In this document: in pieces, positions 1-8,012 of the stretch
Position numbering within the stretch: the stretch's first letter is position 1
Layout: each line of letters starts with the position of its first letter
Assembly (NCBI RefSeq): GCF_000767835.1
Contig: NZ_JPEN01000103.1
Coordinates: 1-64,000, forward strand
Reading direction: 5' to 3'
DNA length: 64,000 bases
Source: Streptococcus sinensis
Lineage (GTDB): Bacteria; Bacillota; Bacilli; Lactobacillales; Streptococcaceae
Made by a program: the position numbers and the translations under genes
The notes under the pieces: generated by a model
Seen by the model: only the letters and a program-made list of their open reading frames with translations
Told to the model about the DNA's origin: nothing
The model's database searches: none

Positions 1-72
1 CTATAAAATAATTAAGAAAGGGTTTATACTGGCGGAAGCTACCCGCTAATATAAATATAAGGGGGATACTGT

Positions 73-636
73 ATGACAAAATGGACTGAACATCAAAACT
101 CGCCGTATAATGTTAGTGACGTTTTAGACGATAAAGGAGTAAAACTTTACAAACGCGGATTTCGTTTGTTGGAAGAGCAACTGGCAACTTACATTAAAGA
201 GCACTATTCAGGAGTCAGTAAAATAGAATTTTCACCTATACTAGTTCGAGGAGGTGACGGACGATATATGTTTCATGCCAATATTGTTCCGATAGTTTAT
301 GATGAATATGGAGATAAGGCGTATTTAGGTAAAAAAATTAGAAATCAAACATTTGCTCATTATGATGATTTTAGTAGTATTAGACTCGATTTTGATGTAT
401 TGGATGAAGAAATCATTGAAATAAGAGTTGGTAGTGAATTTATTGATATATCTGATAGTAAATGTTTACCTGAAAATGCAAAACTTAATTCTGTTAAAGA
501 AATTGATGAAAATATTGAAGCGCTTGTCAATGCTGGTCACCTAAAAGATGTGGTAAAAAGTGAAAAAGGTAGTCAAAAAGTGGAAATTCTCTATAATACA
601 GAAATTAGGAAAGGAGACCATTTGGAATGGCGTTGA
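73..636 (+). CDS. TslA-type immunity protein paralogue A, signal segment missing
   Basis: A 187-residue protein that is nearly identical to the two downstream paralogues over its first 55 residues (from MTKW through KIEFSPI) and its last 35, and divergent in the middle. Paralogues B and C carry an extra 22-residue hydrophobic N-terminus before this MTKW; here the upstream DNA is unrelated up to the shared GGGGGATACTGT just before the ATG. The export or anchor segment has therefore been lost, and the gene may be an N-terminally truncated relic. It ends against a dead copy of the toxin gene (627 on). In S. aureus, TslA lipase toxins are neutralised by surface-anchored TilA proteins often present in several copies; an immunity role here is inferred from the arrangement only. 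The gene may continue in another form upstream of the window. Confidence 0.6.
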   Translation: MTKWTEHQNSPYNVSDVLDDKGVKLYKRGFRLLEEQLATYIKEHYSGVSKIEFSPILVRGGDGRYMFHANIVPIVYDEYGDKAYLGKKIRNQTFAHYDDFSSIRLDFDVLDEEIIEIRVGSEFIDISDSKCLPENAKLNSVKEIDENIEALVNAGHLKDVVKSEKGSQKVEILYNTEIRKGDHLEWR

Positions 637-884
637 CAGATGAAAAAATGCAAGAGCTACAAGTCAATGTGCTTGATATAATAAAAGAAAGCGATGCTGG
701 AAAAGACTATACAATCCCCAGAACTAATCATAAGTATAGGTTAATCAATGAGGTCAACGAAACAACCCAAGCCATTGCTTTTGCTGGAACTTAAGTTTTT
801 GGCGGAGCCATTAATAATCATGTTATAGAGTCTGGATTTAATGCAGCAACAGCAAGAGTTTAATTAATAGAACAGACAAAAGCA
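627..884 (+). pseudogene. remnant of a tslA-like toxin gene
   Basis: Starts at ATG 627, overlapping the end of immunity copy A, with MALTDEK and then NEVNETTQAIAFAGT before a TAA at 792. The DNA after the stop still matches the intact toxin (INNHVIESGFNA, then a TAA inside the LIEQTK segment), with an internal deletion relative to 2700-2740. It is a 5-prime fragment with at least two stops and no downstream body, left from an earlier immunity-toxin pair. Confidence 0.75.
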
Positions 885-919
885 ACACCGAAATCAAAAT
901 GGAAAGTTAATAAAATGGT

Positions 920-935
920 ATTTATGTTATAATTC
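920..935 (+). promoter_or_regulatory. extended -10 promoter for immunity copy B
   Basis: TGT followed by TATAAT at 928-933 gives an extended -10 element. It lies about 55 bases upstream of the ATG at 989, which has a strong AAGGAGGAG ribosome site. No clear -35 box is visible. Confidence 0.5.
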
Positions 936-988
936 AGGTATATAGTTGCTGTTACACAGTTTTCACGAAATATAAAAGGAGGAGACTG

Positions 989-1618
989 ATGAAGAAAAAA
1001 ATTTTTGTAATCGGCGCAGTTCTTATAGTTTTAATTTCGGGAGGAGTATATTGTATGACAAAATGGATTGAACATCAAAATTCGCCATATAATGTTAGTG
1101 ACGTTTTAGACGATAAAGGAGTGAAACTTTACAAACGAGGATTTCGTTTGTTGGAAGAACAACTGGCGACTTACATCAAAGAACACTATTCAGGAGTTAG
1201 TAAAATAGAGTTTTCACCAATTTTTGTTCAAGGTGGGGATGGACAGACTATGTTCGATGTTAATATCGTTCCCGTAATTTATGACAATTATGGGAATAAG
1301 GCTTATTTAGGGCGGAAGGTTGGCAAGCATGGATATGCAAGCTACGGTCTTTTAGGAGATCTACGGTTAGATTTTAATGGATTTGATGAGGAAGTGATTG
1401 AAATTGATGTAGATGGTAAATTTCTTGACATAACGAATTACAAAAGTTTTCCTCCAAAAGCTAAATTAACAATCAACCCCTCAATGGATGAAAATATTGA
1501 AGCGCTTGTTAAAGATGGACAACTAAAAGATGTGGTTAAAAGTGAAAAAGGCAGTCTAAAAGCAGAAGTTGCCTATAATACAGAAATTAGGAAAGGAAAT
1601 GAGTGGGAATGGCGTTGA
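989..1618 (+). CDS. TslA-type immunity protein paralogue B
   Basis: 209 residues. The N-terminus has three lysines and then a hydrophobic stretch ending in ISGGVYC, so the protein is probably membrane-anchored and exposed outside. The residue before the Cys is Tyr rather than Gly/Ala/Ser, so lipobox processing is uncertain. The body shares its first part and last part with copies A and C, while the centre (about residues 85-150) differs. It ends in the same junction as copy C, where GGAATGG would start a toxin gene, but here that toxin is dead after four codons (ATGGCGTTGATAGAATGA). The role as immunity factor for a T7SS lipase is inferred from the neighbours. I think the family may be DUF1433-like but cannot verify it. 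Confidence 0.65.
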   Translation: MKKKIFVIGAVLIVLISGGVYCMTKWIEHQNSPYNVSDVLDDKGVKLYKRGFRLLEEQLATYIKEHYSGVSKIEFSPIFVQGGDGQTMFDVNIVPVIYDNYGNKAYLGRKVGKHGYASYGLLGDLRLDFNGFDEEVIEIDVDGKFLDITNYKSFPPKAKLTINPSMDENIEALVKDGQLKDVVKSEKGSLKAEVAYNTEIRKGNEWEWR

Positions 1619-1753
1619 TAGAATGACATTGTTTATATTAAATAGCACTTAGTAAGGCTAAAAGATGTTAAGAAATCAGATGTAGGAAGTCCGAATGATG
1701 AAATAGACTACAACTTAGAAATTAAAAGAGGGAGCTACTCAGAATGGGAATAA
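1609..1753 (+). pseudogene. fused scar: toxin start plus immunity-gene 3-prime end
   Basis: Begins with ATGGCGTTG, the toxin start, which hits a stop within six codons. From 1658 one frame reads LKDVKKSDVGSPNDE and ends ...EIKRGSYSEWE at TAA 1751. This closely parallels the C-terminal LKDVVKSEKGS...EIRKG..EW of the immunity paralogues. A further immunity gene, and the toxin before it, have been deleted down to this stub. Confidence 0.7.
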
Positions 1754-1885
1754 TCTTTGATTAAACAGGGAAATTTCTGTTTATGGATAATATGGCAGGA
1801 AAAATCGTCAAGAATATAAATATTGTTATATACTATAAACAGGGAAAATGGATTCGTTTTCATTTAGATATAGAGGTGACAGTTA

Positions 1886-2515
1886 ATGAAGAAAAAACAA
1901 CTTGTAATTATAGCTGTATTAAGTACCTTAGTTTCAGGAGGGGGATACTGTATGACAAAATGGATTGAACATCAAAACTCACCGTATAATGTTAGTGATG
2001 TTTTAGACGATAAAGGAGTGAAACTTTACAAACGCGGATTTCGTTTGTTGGAAGAACAACTAGCGACTTACATTAAAGAACACTATTCAGGAGTTAGTAA
2101 AATTGAGTTTTCACCAATTTTTGTTCAAGGTGGGGATGGGCAGTATATGTTTCATGCCAATGTTGTTCCTGTCATTTATGATACTCATGGTAATAAAGTC
2201 TATTTAGGTCGAACAGTTCAAAATTTCGGTTATGCTAGTTATGGAGATTATGGTGATGTCAGATTGGATTTTAATGGATTTGATGAAGAAATAATTGAGC
2301 TAAGAGTAGGAGATGATTTTATTGATATTGCAGGCAATAAAAAACTCCCTGAGGAAGTCAAATTATCATCTAAACCCAAGATGGATGAAAACATTGAAGC
2401 GCTTGTTAAAGATGGACAGCTGAAGGACGTGGTTAAAAGTGAAGAAGGCAGTCCAAGAGCAGAGGTTATTTATAATACAGAAATCAAGAAAGGATATCAT
2501 TGGGAATGGCATTAA
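1886..2515 (+). CDS. TslA-type immunity protein paralogue C, paired with the intact toxin
   Basis: 209 residues with a GAGGTGACAGTT ribosome site before ATG 1886. The N-terminal hydrophobic segment (residues about 4-21, ending SGGGYC) predicts membrane anchoring outside the cell. Ends are conserved with copies A and B and the centre differs, as expected if the centre determines which toxin it neutralises. The stop codon at 2513 overlaps the start of the toxin gene by about ten bases, so the two are translationally coupled. Immunity function is inferred by analogy with TilA of S. aureus. An upstream ORF start at 1783 is in another frame and has no support. Confidence 0.65.
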   Translation: MKKKQLVIIAVLSTLVSGGGYCMTKWIEHQNSPYNVSDVLDDKGVKLYKRGFRLLEEQLATYIKEHYSGVSKIEFSPIFVQGGDGQYMFHANVVPVIYDTHGNKVYLGRTVQNFGYASYGDYGDVRLDFNGFDEEIIELRVGDDFIDIAGNKKLPEEVKLSSKPKMDENIEALVKDGQLKDVVKSEEGSPRAEVIYNTEIKKGYHWEWH

Positions 2516-3846
2516 ATGATGAACAGGTACAGGAATTACAAGTTGATGTGTTAAAAATAATAAAAGAAAAAAATGTCAATGAACAATTTCGTCTTGAAAG
2601 AAGCGGAAAGAAATATCAATTAATCAACGAAGTCAACGAAACCACCCAAGCCATTGCCGTTGCGCCTCTTAATAAGCAAGGACAACCAGACTTCAGTCAA
2701 ACGACCATCGTGGTAGCTGGAACTCAGGCACCTAACGGAGATATTAATAATCATGTTTTAGAATCTGGATTCAATGCAGTAATGGCAAGAAATCAATTAA
2801 CAGAACAGACAAAGGACGTTCGGGATTTTTATAACCAATCATTATCTAAGGCTAAAAAAATGGCTGGAACAGGACAAGCAGTTGATATTAGTAATATGTC
2901 GGGATTTAGTCAAGCGGGACCAGCAGTTGCTAAAGTAGCTGCGGAGATGAAAGTCCAGAAGATTACAAATTTCATGGACTGGGGTGCGTGGAATTCGTTG
3001 ACAAAAAATACAGCCGATTATAGAGGTATTAGTGATGAAGAATTAGCATATCTTAATAAACACTTACATTCATACAGTGATCAAGGGAAAGATTTAACAA
3101 GTTGGGATGGTCATGGAGGGATCATTCCGTATGGAAAAGTATTTACTGTAGAGGGAAAACATCATAATGCTGGCTTACCAAAGATTAAAGGTAATAGTCT
3201 AGATATTAAATGGTATATAAAAAATAGTCTTTTCTGTTCTGGCATGACTGAAAAACAAGTGAGGGAGATTGCTAAAAGAAAAGCTAAGGCTGCTGAAAAA
3301 TTTGACTTGTCTAAGCTAGAGACATGGTTTGATAGTACAGATCCAGAGTCTTATATCAAAGAATATTTAGAAAAATATGGTTCTTTTGCTCCTGAGCCTT
3401 CTAAGCAAGAATTACTCACTTTAAATAGACAACGCATTGGTGAACTGCACGCTTCTTTGAAAACGAGTTCAGGCAGTCAAATGATTAGCTTGAGAGAGGA
3501 ATTAGTTCGTACAAGCGCGCAAACTGCTCAGCTACAAGCTGAGGAATATGAGCAGGCGATCAAAGATAGACTTGCAAATGCCAAGGAAAGTGTCTCTCAG
3601 CACATATCAGAACTACGATCGGCAGCGTATACGCTGGCTCATAACCTTTCTGGTGGAGAGATAGAGGATTTACTATCCGAGCTGAGCTTTGAACTAGCTT
3701 GGAATACTGGAATAGAAGCAGCAACTCTTTCCTCGGCCAACTCATATCAGACGAAAATGACAAGTATAGCAGGAAAATTAAACAAGGCAGCTGATAGAAT
3801 CGTAGAAATTGACCAAGAAGGTAGCCAGATTTTTGGGGAATTATAG
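2506..3846 (+). CDS. TslA-like T7SS lipase toxin with reverse domain order
   Basis: 446 residues from ATG 2506; a TTG at 2500 is also possible and has better ribosome-site spacing. ATG is preferred because the dead copies begin MAL. The N-terminal half looks like an alpha/beta-hydrolase: a TIVVAGT strand around residue 67-73 and a nucleophile-elbow-like SGFSQAG with Ser135 (GxSxA rather than the usual GxSxG). From about residue 280 the protein is almost all alpha-helical and charged, like an LXG targeting domain placed at the C-terminus. No signal peptide is present. The order effector then helical targeting domain, plus two small helical genes just downstream, matches the S. aureus TslA-TlaA1-TlaA2 system, a secreted phospholipase needing its partners for export. 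Enzymatic activity is inferred. Confidence 0.62.
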   Translation: MALNDEQVQELQVDVLKIIKEKNVNEQFRLERSGKKYQLINEVNETTQAIAVAPLNKQGQPDFSQTTIVVAGTQAPNGDINNHVLESGFNAVMARNQLTEQTKDVRDFYNQSLSKAKKMAGTGQAVDISNMSGFSQAGPAVAKVAAEMKVQKITNFMDWGAWNSLTKNTADYRGISDEELAYLNKHLHSYSDQGKDLTSWDGHGGIIPYGKVFTVEGKHHNAGLPKIKGNSLDIKWYIKNSLFCSGMTEKQVREIAKRKAKAAEKFDLSKLETWFDSTDPESYIKEYLEKYGSFAPEPSKQELLTLNRQRIGELHASLKTSSGSQMISLREELVRTSAQTAQLQAEEYEQAIKDRLANAKESVSQHISELRSAAYTLAHNLSGGEIEDLLSELSFELAWNTGIEAATLSSANSYQTKMTSIAGKLNKAADRIVEIDQEGSQIFGEL

Positions 3847-3856
3847 GAGGAAGTGT

Positions 3857-4153
3857 ATGATTGAACCAATTATAGAAGATCGAGCAGAAGCAGAGCGTAT
3901 CAAAAAAGAGTATCTGAGGATACAGGAACGTCTGGCTATTCGAGGATTAATCTCAGCCAAAAGAGCCACTCTCCTTGAAGAAAGTCGTCTATTGCAAGAA
4001 TGGCTTACCAATCAGGCTGAGACGATGAAATCATTCTCATCAGTTCAAGTTCCTGCCGATTTGGAAGGTGCTTTTTCCGGTTTAGCAGCCGATTCGGTCA
4101 AGAATGTTTTAACTGAAATCTCAACACCTCATTTGATGAGTCCAATTCTATAG
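3857..4153 (+). CDS. small helical T7SS partner protein (TlaA-like), first
   Basis: 98 residues from ATG 3857 behind AGGAGGAAGTGT; a longer frame to 3809 overlaps the toxin and is less likely. The first two thirds are predicted helical and highly charged (RAEAERIKKEYLRIQERL), with LISAKRATLLEESRLLQEWL forming a second helix, which is the two-helix layout of ESX/WXG100-like secretion partners. The position directly after the toxin gene suggests that it binds the C-terminal helical domain and directs the complex to the T7SS. No T7SS core genes (essC, esxA) lie in the window. Confidence 0.6.
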   Translation: MIEPIIEDRAEAERIKKEYLRIQERLAIRGLISAKRATLLEESRLLQEWLTNQAETMKSFSSVQVPADLEGAFSGLAADSVKNVLTEISTPHLMSPIL

Positions 4154-4161
4154 AAGGGGTT

Positions 4162-4488
4162 ATGGATACAAAAAAACGGATGGCACAATTAGACGATGAA
4201 CATATAGCATTTCGAAGAAAAGCCAGTGAATTGGAATGGGATTATCACGATATGAAACGGGAGGCTAGAAATTTTTCGGAGGAAATGAGTAATTGGGTTC
4301 TATCATTTTGTCGTCACAGTTCGCCTGTTGATTCATCTTATATATTAAATCAAATCGAGGAAAATCGAGAAGATTTTGAGCGGAAAATGAGGCGTTACGA
4401 AGATCGACTGAATGAAGTCTGTCAAGAAGAAAATCGCTTGTACAATAAAAAATTGGACGCACTGAAGAAAGAAACAAAGCAAAGATGA
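4162..4488 (+). CDS. small helical T7SS partner protein (TlaA-like / DUF3958-like), second
   Basis: 108 residues, eight bases after the previous stop, with GAAGGGG before the ATG. Almost entirely helical and charged, with a Trp-containing turn (ELEWDYHDMKREARNF) in the first helix and a long C-terminal coiled-coil-like segment. Small charged proteins of this kind (I think DUF3958) accompany DUF3130-type partners and LXG or TslA toxins in Firmicutes. It probably acts as the second targeting partner of the toxin. The family assignment is from memory. Confidence 0.55.
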   Translation: MDTKKRMAQLDDEHIAFRRKASELEWDYHDMKREARNFSEEMSNWVLSFCRHSSPVDSSYILNQIEENREDFERKMRRYEDRLNEVCQEENRLYNKKLDALKKETKQR

Positions 4489-4634
4489 ACTTCACTTTTC
4501 CTTTGAGACGAATCTATCAGGCAGGCTAAGCTTGTCTTTTTTTTTGTTTTTGGGAGGAGAAAAAGAAAGACGAGGTGAGTTTAAAAGGATTGCTTTATGT
4601 TTAAAATCAAAAATCAATTTTGAATCAGTTGATG

Positions 4635-4664
4635 AGAGTATAAAGTCACTAATTATGGTAAAAT
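4635..4664 (+). promoter_or_regulatory. pepN promoter (extended -10)
   Basis: TGG directly followed by TAAAAT at 4659-4664 forms an extended -10, about 70 bases before pepN. No good -35 at 17 bases. Confidence 0.5.
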
Positions 4665-4732
4665 AGTAACAGATGAATTTTGAATGGAGGTTGGTTTAAT
4701 ACCAGCCCCTTCAATTAGATGAGGAGAAAAAC

Positions 4733-7276
4733 ATGCAAGCAGTTGCACATTTTATTGATACTTTTGTTCCAGAGCGCTATGATCTCTTTTTGGATTTAAA
4801 TCGTGCGGATAAGACTTTCTCAGGGAAAGTTACCATTACCGGTGAAGCCAAAGCTGAGAAAATTTCCTTACACCAAAAGGATTTGACGATTGAGGCCGTA
4901 GAAGTGGCTGGACAAGCTCGTCCCTTCACTCTTGATAATAATAATGAAGCTCTTTATATTGAATTGGCATCAGCAGGCCCTGTGGAAGTAACCTTGACCT
5001 ATACAGGTAAGATTACAGATAATATGACAGGGATTTACCCATCTTACTATACTGTGGATGGAGTGAAAAAAGAGATTATTTCTACGCAGTTTGAGAGCCA
5101 TTTTGCCCGCGAAGCCTTTCCGAGTGTGGATGAGCCAGAGGCTAAGGCAACTTTTGATTTGGCTTTGAAATTTGACCAAGCAGAGGGCGAACTTGCTTTG
5201 TCTAATATGCCTGAAATCGACGTTGAAAACCGTAAAGCGACAGGCATTTGGAAGTTTGAAAGAACCCCTCGCATGTCTTCCTATCTCTTGGCCTTTGCTG
5301 CAGGCGATATGCAAGGCATTACTGCTAAAACTAAAAACGGTACTTTAGTAGGTGTTTATGCAACCAAAGCCCACCCAGAGAGCAATCTAGAGTTTGCTTT
5401 GGACATTGCTGTTCGCTCAATTGAATTTTACGAAGAATATTACGGTGTCAAATATCCGATTCCTCAGTCACTGCACGTCGCTCTGCCGGACTTTTCATCT
5501 GGTGCTATGGAAAACTGGGGTCTGGTGACCTATCGCGAAATTTACCTTTTGGTAGATGAAAATTCTACGGTATCCAGCCGTCAAGATGTGGCACTTGTTA
5601 TCGCTCATGAGTTGGCTCACCAATGGTTTGGTAACTTGGTTACTATGAAGTGGTGGGATGACCTTTGGCTCAATGAAAGCTTTGCCAACATGATGGAATA
5701 CGTCTGTGTCAATGCGATTGAACCAAGCTGGAATATCTTTGAGAATTTTCAAACAACAGGTGTTCCTTTGGCACTTAAGCGGGATGCGACAGACGGAGTC
5801 CAGTCTGTCCATGTAGAGGTGAAGCACCCTGACGAAATCAATACTTTGTTTGATCCGGCTATCGTTTATGCTAAGGGAAGCCGCCTTATGCACATGCTTC
5901 GTCGTTGGTTGGGAGATGAGGCCTTTGCCAAAGGCTTGAATGCTTACTTTGCTAAGCATCAGTATGGAAATACTATCGGTCGTGACCTTTGGAATGCCTT
6001 GGGAGCTGCTTCTGGTCGTGATGTAGCAGCCTTTATGGATTCTTGGCTGGAGCAGCCAGGCTATCCTGTCTTGACAGCTACAGTAGAAAACGATACGCTC
6101 AAACTCTCTCAAAAACAATTCTTTATCGGAGAGCACGAAGATAAGAAACGCACTTGGGTCTTGCCTTTAAATAGCAACTGGAAAGGTTTGCCAGATACAC
6201 TGGAAACAGAAACGCTGGAAATTCCAAATTATTCTGCCTTGGCTGCTCAAAACCAAGGTGCCCTGCGCTTCAATACGGAAAATACGGCCCACTATATCAC
6301 GGACTATCAAGGTGTCTTGCTTGAGCAGATTTTAGAGACCATTACAGACTTGGATAGCACGAGCAAGCTTCAAGTGGTGCAAGAGCGCCGTCTCTTGGCT
6401 GAAGCAGGCAGCATTTCATTTGCTGATTTGGTTCCAGTTATTGAAAAACTGACAGAAGAAACCTCTTATTTAGTTGTTTCAGGAGTTAAAGCTGTTCTGA
6501 ACGGCCTCAAGCTCTTTGTGGACGAAGGAAGCGAGTGTGAGAAAGCCTATCATGAATTGGTTGTTAAACTTAGCAAATTCAACTTTGATCGTCTAGGCTT
6601 TGAAGCAAAAGAAGGCGAAAGTGATGAGGATGAGTTGGTCCGTCAGATTGTCATTGGAAATCTGATTGCAGCTGATGACCAAGCAGCAAGTCAAGAAGCA
6701 AGCCGCATTTTTGCCGCCCATCAAGAGGACTTGGAGAAATTACCTGCGGCTATTCGCTTGCACATTCTCATCAACCAAATCAAGCATTGTGAGAGCAAGG
6801 AATTGGCTGACCAATACTTGAATGATTATGTTTCAACGGTTGACGGTAGCTTCAAACACCAATTGGCATCTGCTTTGGCTTACACTAAGGATGCAGAAAC
6901 ACTTGCTCGTATTTTGGAATCTTTGAAAAACAAGGATATCGTAAAACCACAAGATTTGGCTATGAGTTGGTATTTCCCTCTCTTGAATCACCAATTTACT
7001 CAAGCTACTGCTTGGACTTGGGCGCGTGAGAATTGGGATTGGATTAAGGCGGCTTTGGGTGGTGACATGAGCTTTGATAAATTCGTCATTTATCCAGCTA
7101 ATGCTTTCAAGACAGCAGAAACGCTAGCAGAATACAAGGCCTTCTTTGAGCCACAGTTGGACGATATGGCTATCAGCCGTAACATCAGCATGGGAATCAA
7201 GGAAATCGCGGCGCGTGTTAACTTGATTGCCCGTGAAAAAGCAGCGGTTGAGAAAGCAATTCAGGAAGGTTTATAA
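4733..7276 (+). CDS. pepN: aminopeptidase N (M1 family, lysyl aminopeptidase)
   Basis: 847 residues, the usual length for lactic-acid-bacterial PepN. A cytoplasmic zinc metallopeptidase that removes N-terminal residues (preferring Lys, Arg, Leu) from peptides taken up as nitrogen source. The exopeptidase motif GAMEN is at residues 257-261; the zinc site HELAH is at 292-296, with the third ligand Glu315 in NESFAN exactly 18 residues on. The C-terminal helical ERAP1-like half is complete. GAGGAGAAAAAC precedes the ATG. Monocistronic: its own promoter upstream and a strong terminator just after. Confidence 0.97.
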   Translation: MQAVAHFIDTFVPERYDLFLDLNRADKTFSGKVTITGEAKAEKISLHQKDLTIEAVEVAGQARPFTLDNNNEALYIELASAGPVEVTLTYTGKITDNMTGIYPSYYTVDGVKKEIISTQFESHFAREAFPSVDEPEAKATFDLALKFDQAEGELALSNMPEIDVENRKATGIWKFERTPRMSSYLLAFAAGDMQGITAKTKNGTLVGVYATKAHPESNLEFALDIAVRSIEFYEEYYGVKYPIPQSLHVALPDFSSGAMENWGLVTYREIYLLVDENSTVSSRQDVALVIAHELAHQWFGNLVTMKWWDDLWLNESFANMMEYVCVNAIEPSWNIFENFQTTGVPLALKRDATDGVQSVHVEVKHPDEINTLFDPAIVYAKGSRLMHMLRRWLGDEAFAKGLNAYFAKHQYGNTIGRDLWNALGAASGRDVAAFMDSWLEQPGYPVLTATVENDTLKLSQKQFFIGEHEDKKRTWVLPLNSNWKGLPDTLETETLEIPNYSALAAQNQGALRFNTENTAHYITDYQGVLLEQILETITDLDSTSKLQVVQERRLLAEAGSISFADLVPVIEKLTEETSYLVVSGVKAVLNGLKLFVDEGSECEKAYHELVVKLSKFNFDRLGFEAKEGESDEDELVRQIVIGNLIAADDQAASQEASRIFAAHQEDLEKLPAAIRLHILINQIKHCESKELADQYLNDYVSTVDGSFKHQLASALAYTKDAETLARILESLKNKDIVKPQDLAMSWYFPLLNHQFTQATAWTWARENWDWIKAALGGDMSFDKFVIYPANAFKTAETLAEYKAFFEPQLDDMAISRNISMGIKEIAARVNLIAREKAAVEKAIQEGL

Positions 7277-7295
7277 ATAATTATATAGAGTTATG

Positions 7296-7345
7296 AAAGA
7301 CGAATGTATGCTCATTTTGAGTAGTATATGTTCGTCTTTTTTCTT
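7296..7345 (+). terminator. pepN terminator
   Basis: AAAGACGAA at 7297 pairs with TTCGTCTTT at 7331, with further partial pairing inside (GCTC/GAGT), followed by a T run. Confidence 0.8.
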
Positions 7346-7366
7346 ATTTTTCATAACGTATACAAA

Positions 7367-7395
7367 TTGGAAACGCTAACACTTTATGCTATAAT
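7367..7395 (+). promoter_or_regulatory. promoter of the type III-D CRISPR operon
   Basis: TTGGAA at 7367-7372, a 17-base spacer, and TATAAT at 7390-7395 preceded by TGC, giving a -35 plus extended -10 promoter of high quality. It lies just upstream of the dead cas6, and no other clear promoter appears before csx1, so it probably drives the whole operon. Confidence 0.75.
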
Positions 7396-7453
7396 ATAAC
7401 TAAAAATCATTTAATTTATTTGTATAATAATATCGGAAGGAGTTTTAGAATAG

Positions 7454-8012
7454 ATGTTACATGGAGTGCCAAGTCCCTATTCCTACTTTAATATTAGTAA
7501 GACTAAATTTTAGAAATGTAGTTAAAGAAGCATATCGTTAGATAGCAGGTATTAGGAAGTTTTATGTTTCATCTTCAGTTGTTTATTGGGATATTTTAGT
7601 ATCAATAGTTCAAGTTAGATTATAATTTTTTGAAACTTATATTTTTACGTTTCTAATCCCAATGAGCGATTGAGATATATTCTTAGGAAGAGTTTCCTAT
7701 ATGGTATTCTCTTTTATGAAGAAAGCTTTACATGTCAGCTGAGTTTATAGAAGGTGGGGTGGCTCCTGTAACATCAGTCAAAACAAGATTAGACAACAAT
7801 TGAGGTTATAAGCTTTATGCAAGTTATATATCACTATTTCCTAAGAATAAAAAGAATAAACTATTTGTAATAAGAAAACTTCTATCAAAGCTTCTATGAG
7901 AAATCTTCACCTGTTTGCCAGTCCTGAACCTATGCACTTGCTTTATAATATCAGTCTTGGTGAAAAGAATTCTCGAGATTTTGGAATATTTAGAATGGAG
8001 GAAATGAAATGA
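7454..8012 (+). pseudogene. cas6: decayed cas6 (crRNA-processing endonuclease) remnant
   Basis: Three pieces in the right order recall Cas6: LHGVPSPYSYFNISKTK from an ATG at 7454 that stops after 19 codons; KFYVSSSVVYWDIL near 7557-7600; and a C-terminal LLYNISLGEKNSRDFGIF at about 7940-7995, which matches the glycine-rich loop that ends Cas6 proteins (G-x-G-x-K-x-S-x-G-x-G), here with two glycines replaced by S and D. The last frame ends in TGA at 8010 overlapping the csx1 ATG, the coupling expected of an intact operon gene. Frames are interrupted by many stops. Family identity rests on motif memory and is moderately sure. Confidence 0.58.

Noticed and set aside
4489-4632. Terminator after the T7SS partner genes
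   Set aside because: A T run exists near 4535 but I could not pair a convincing stem before it.
4970-6136. Long minus-strand ORFs opposite pepN
   Set aside because: They lie within a clear, complete pepN and lack ribosome sites or recognisable domains.
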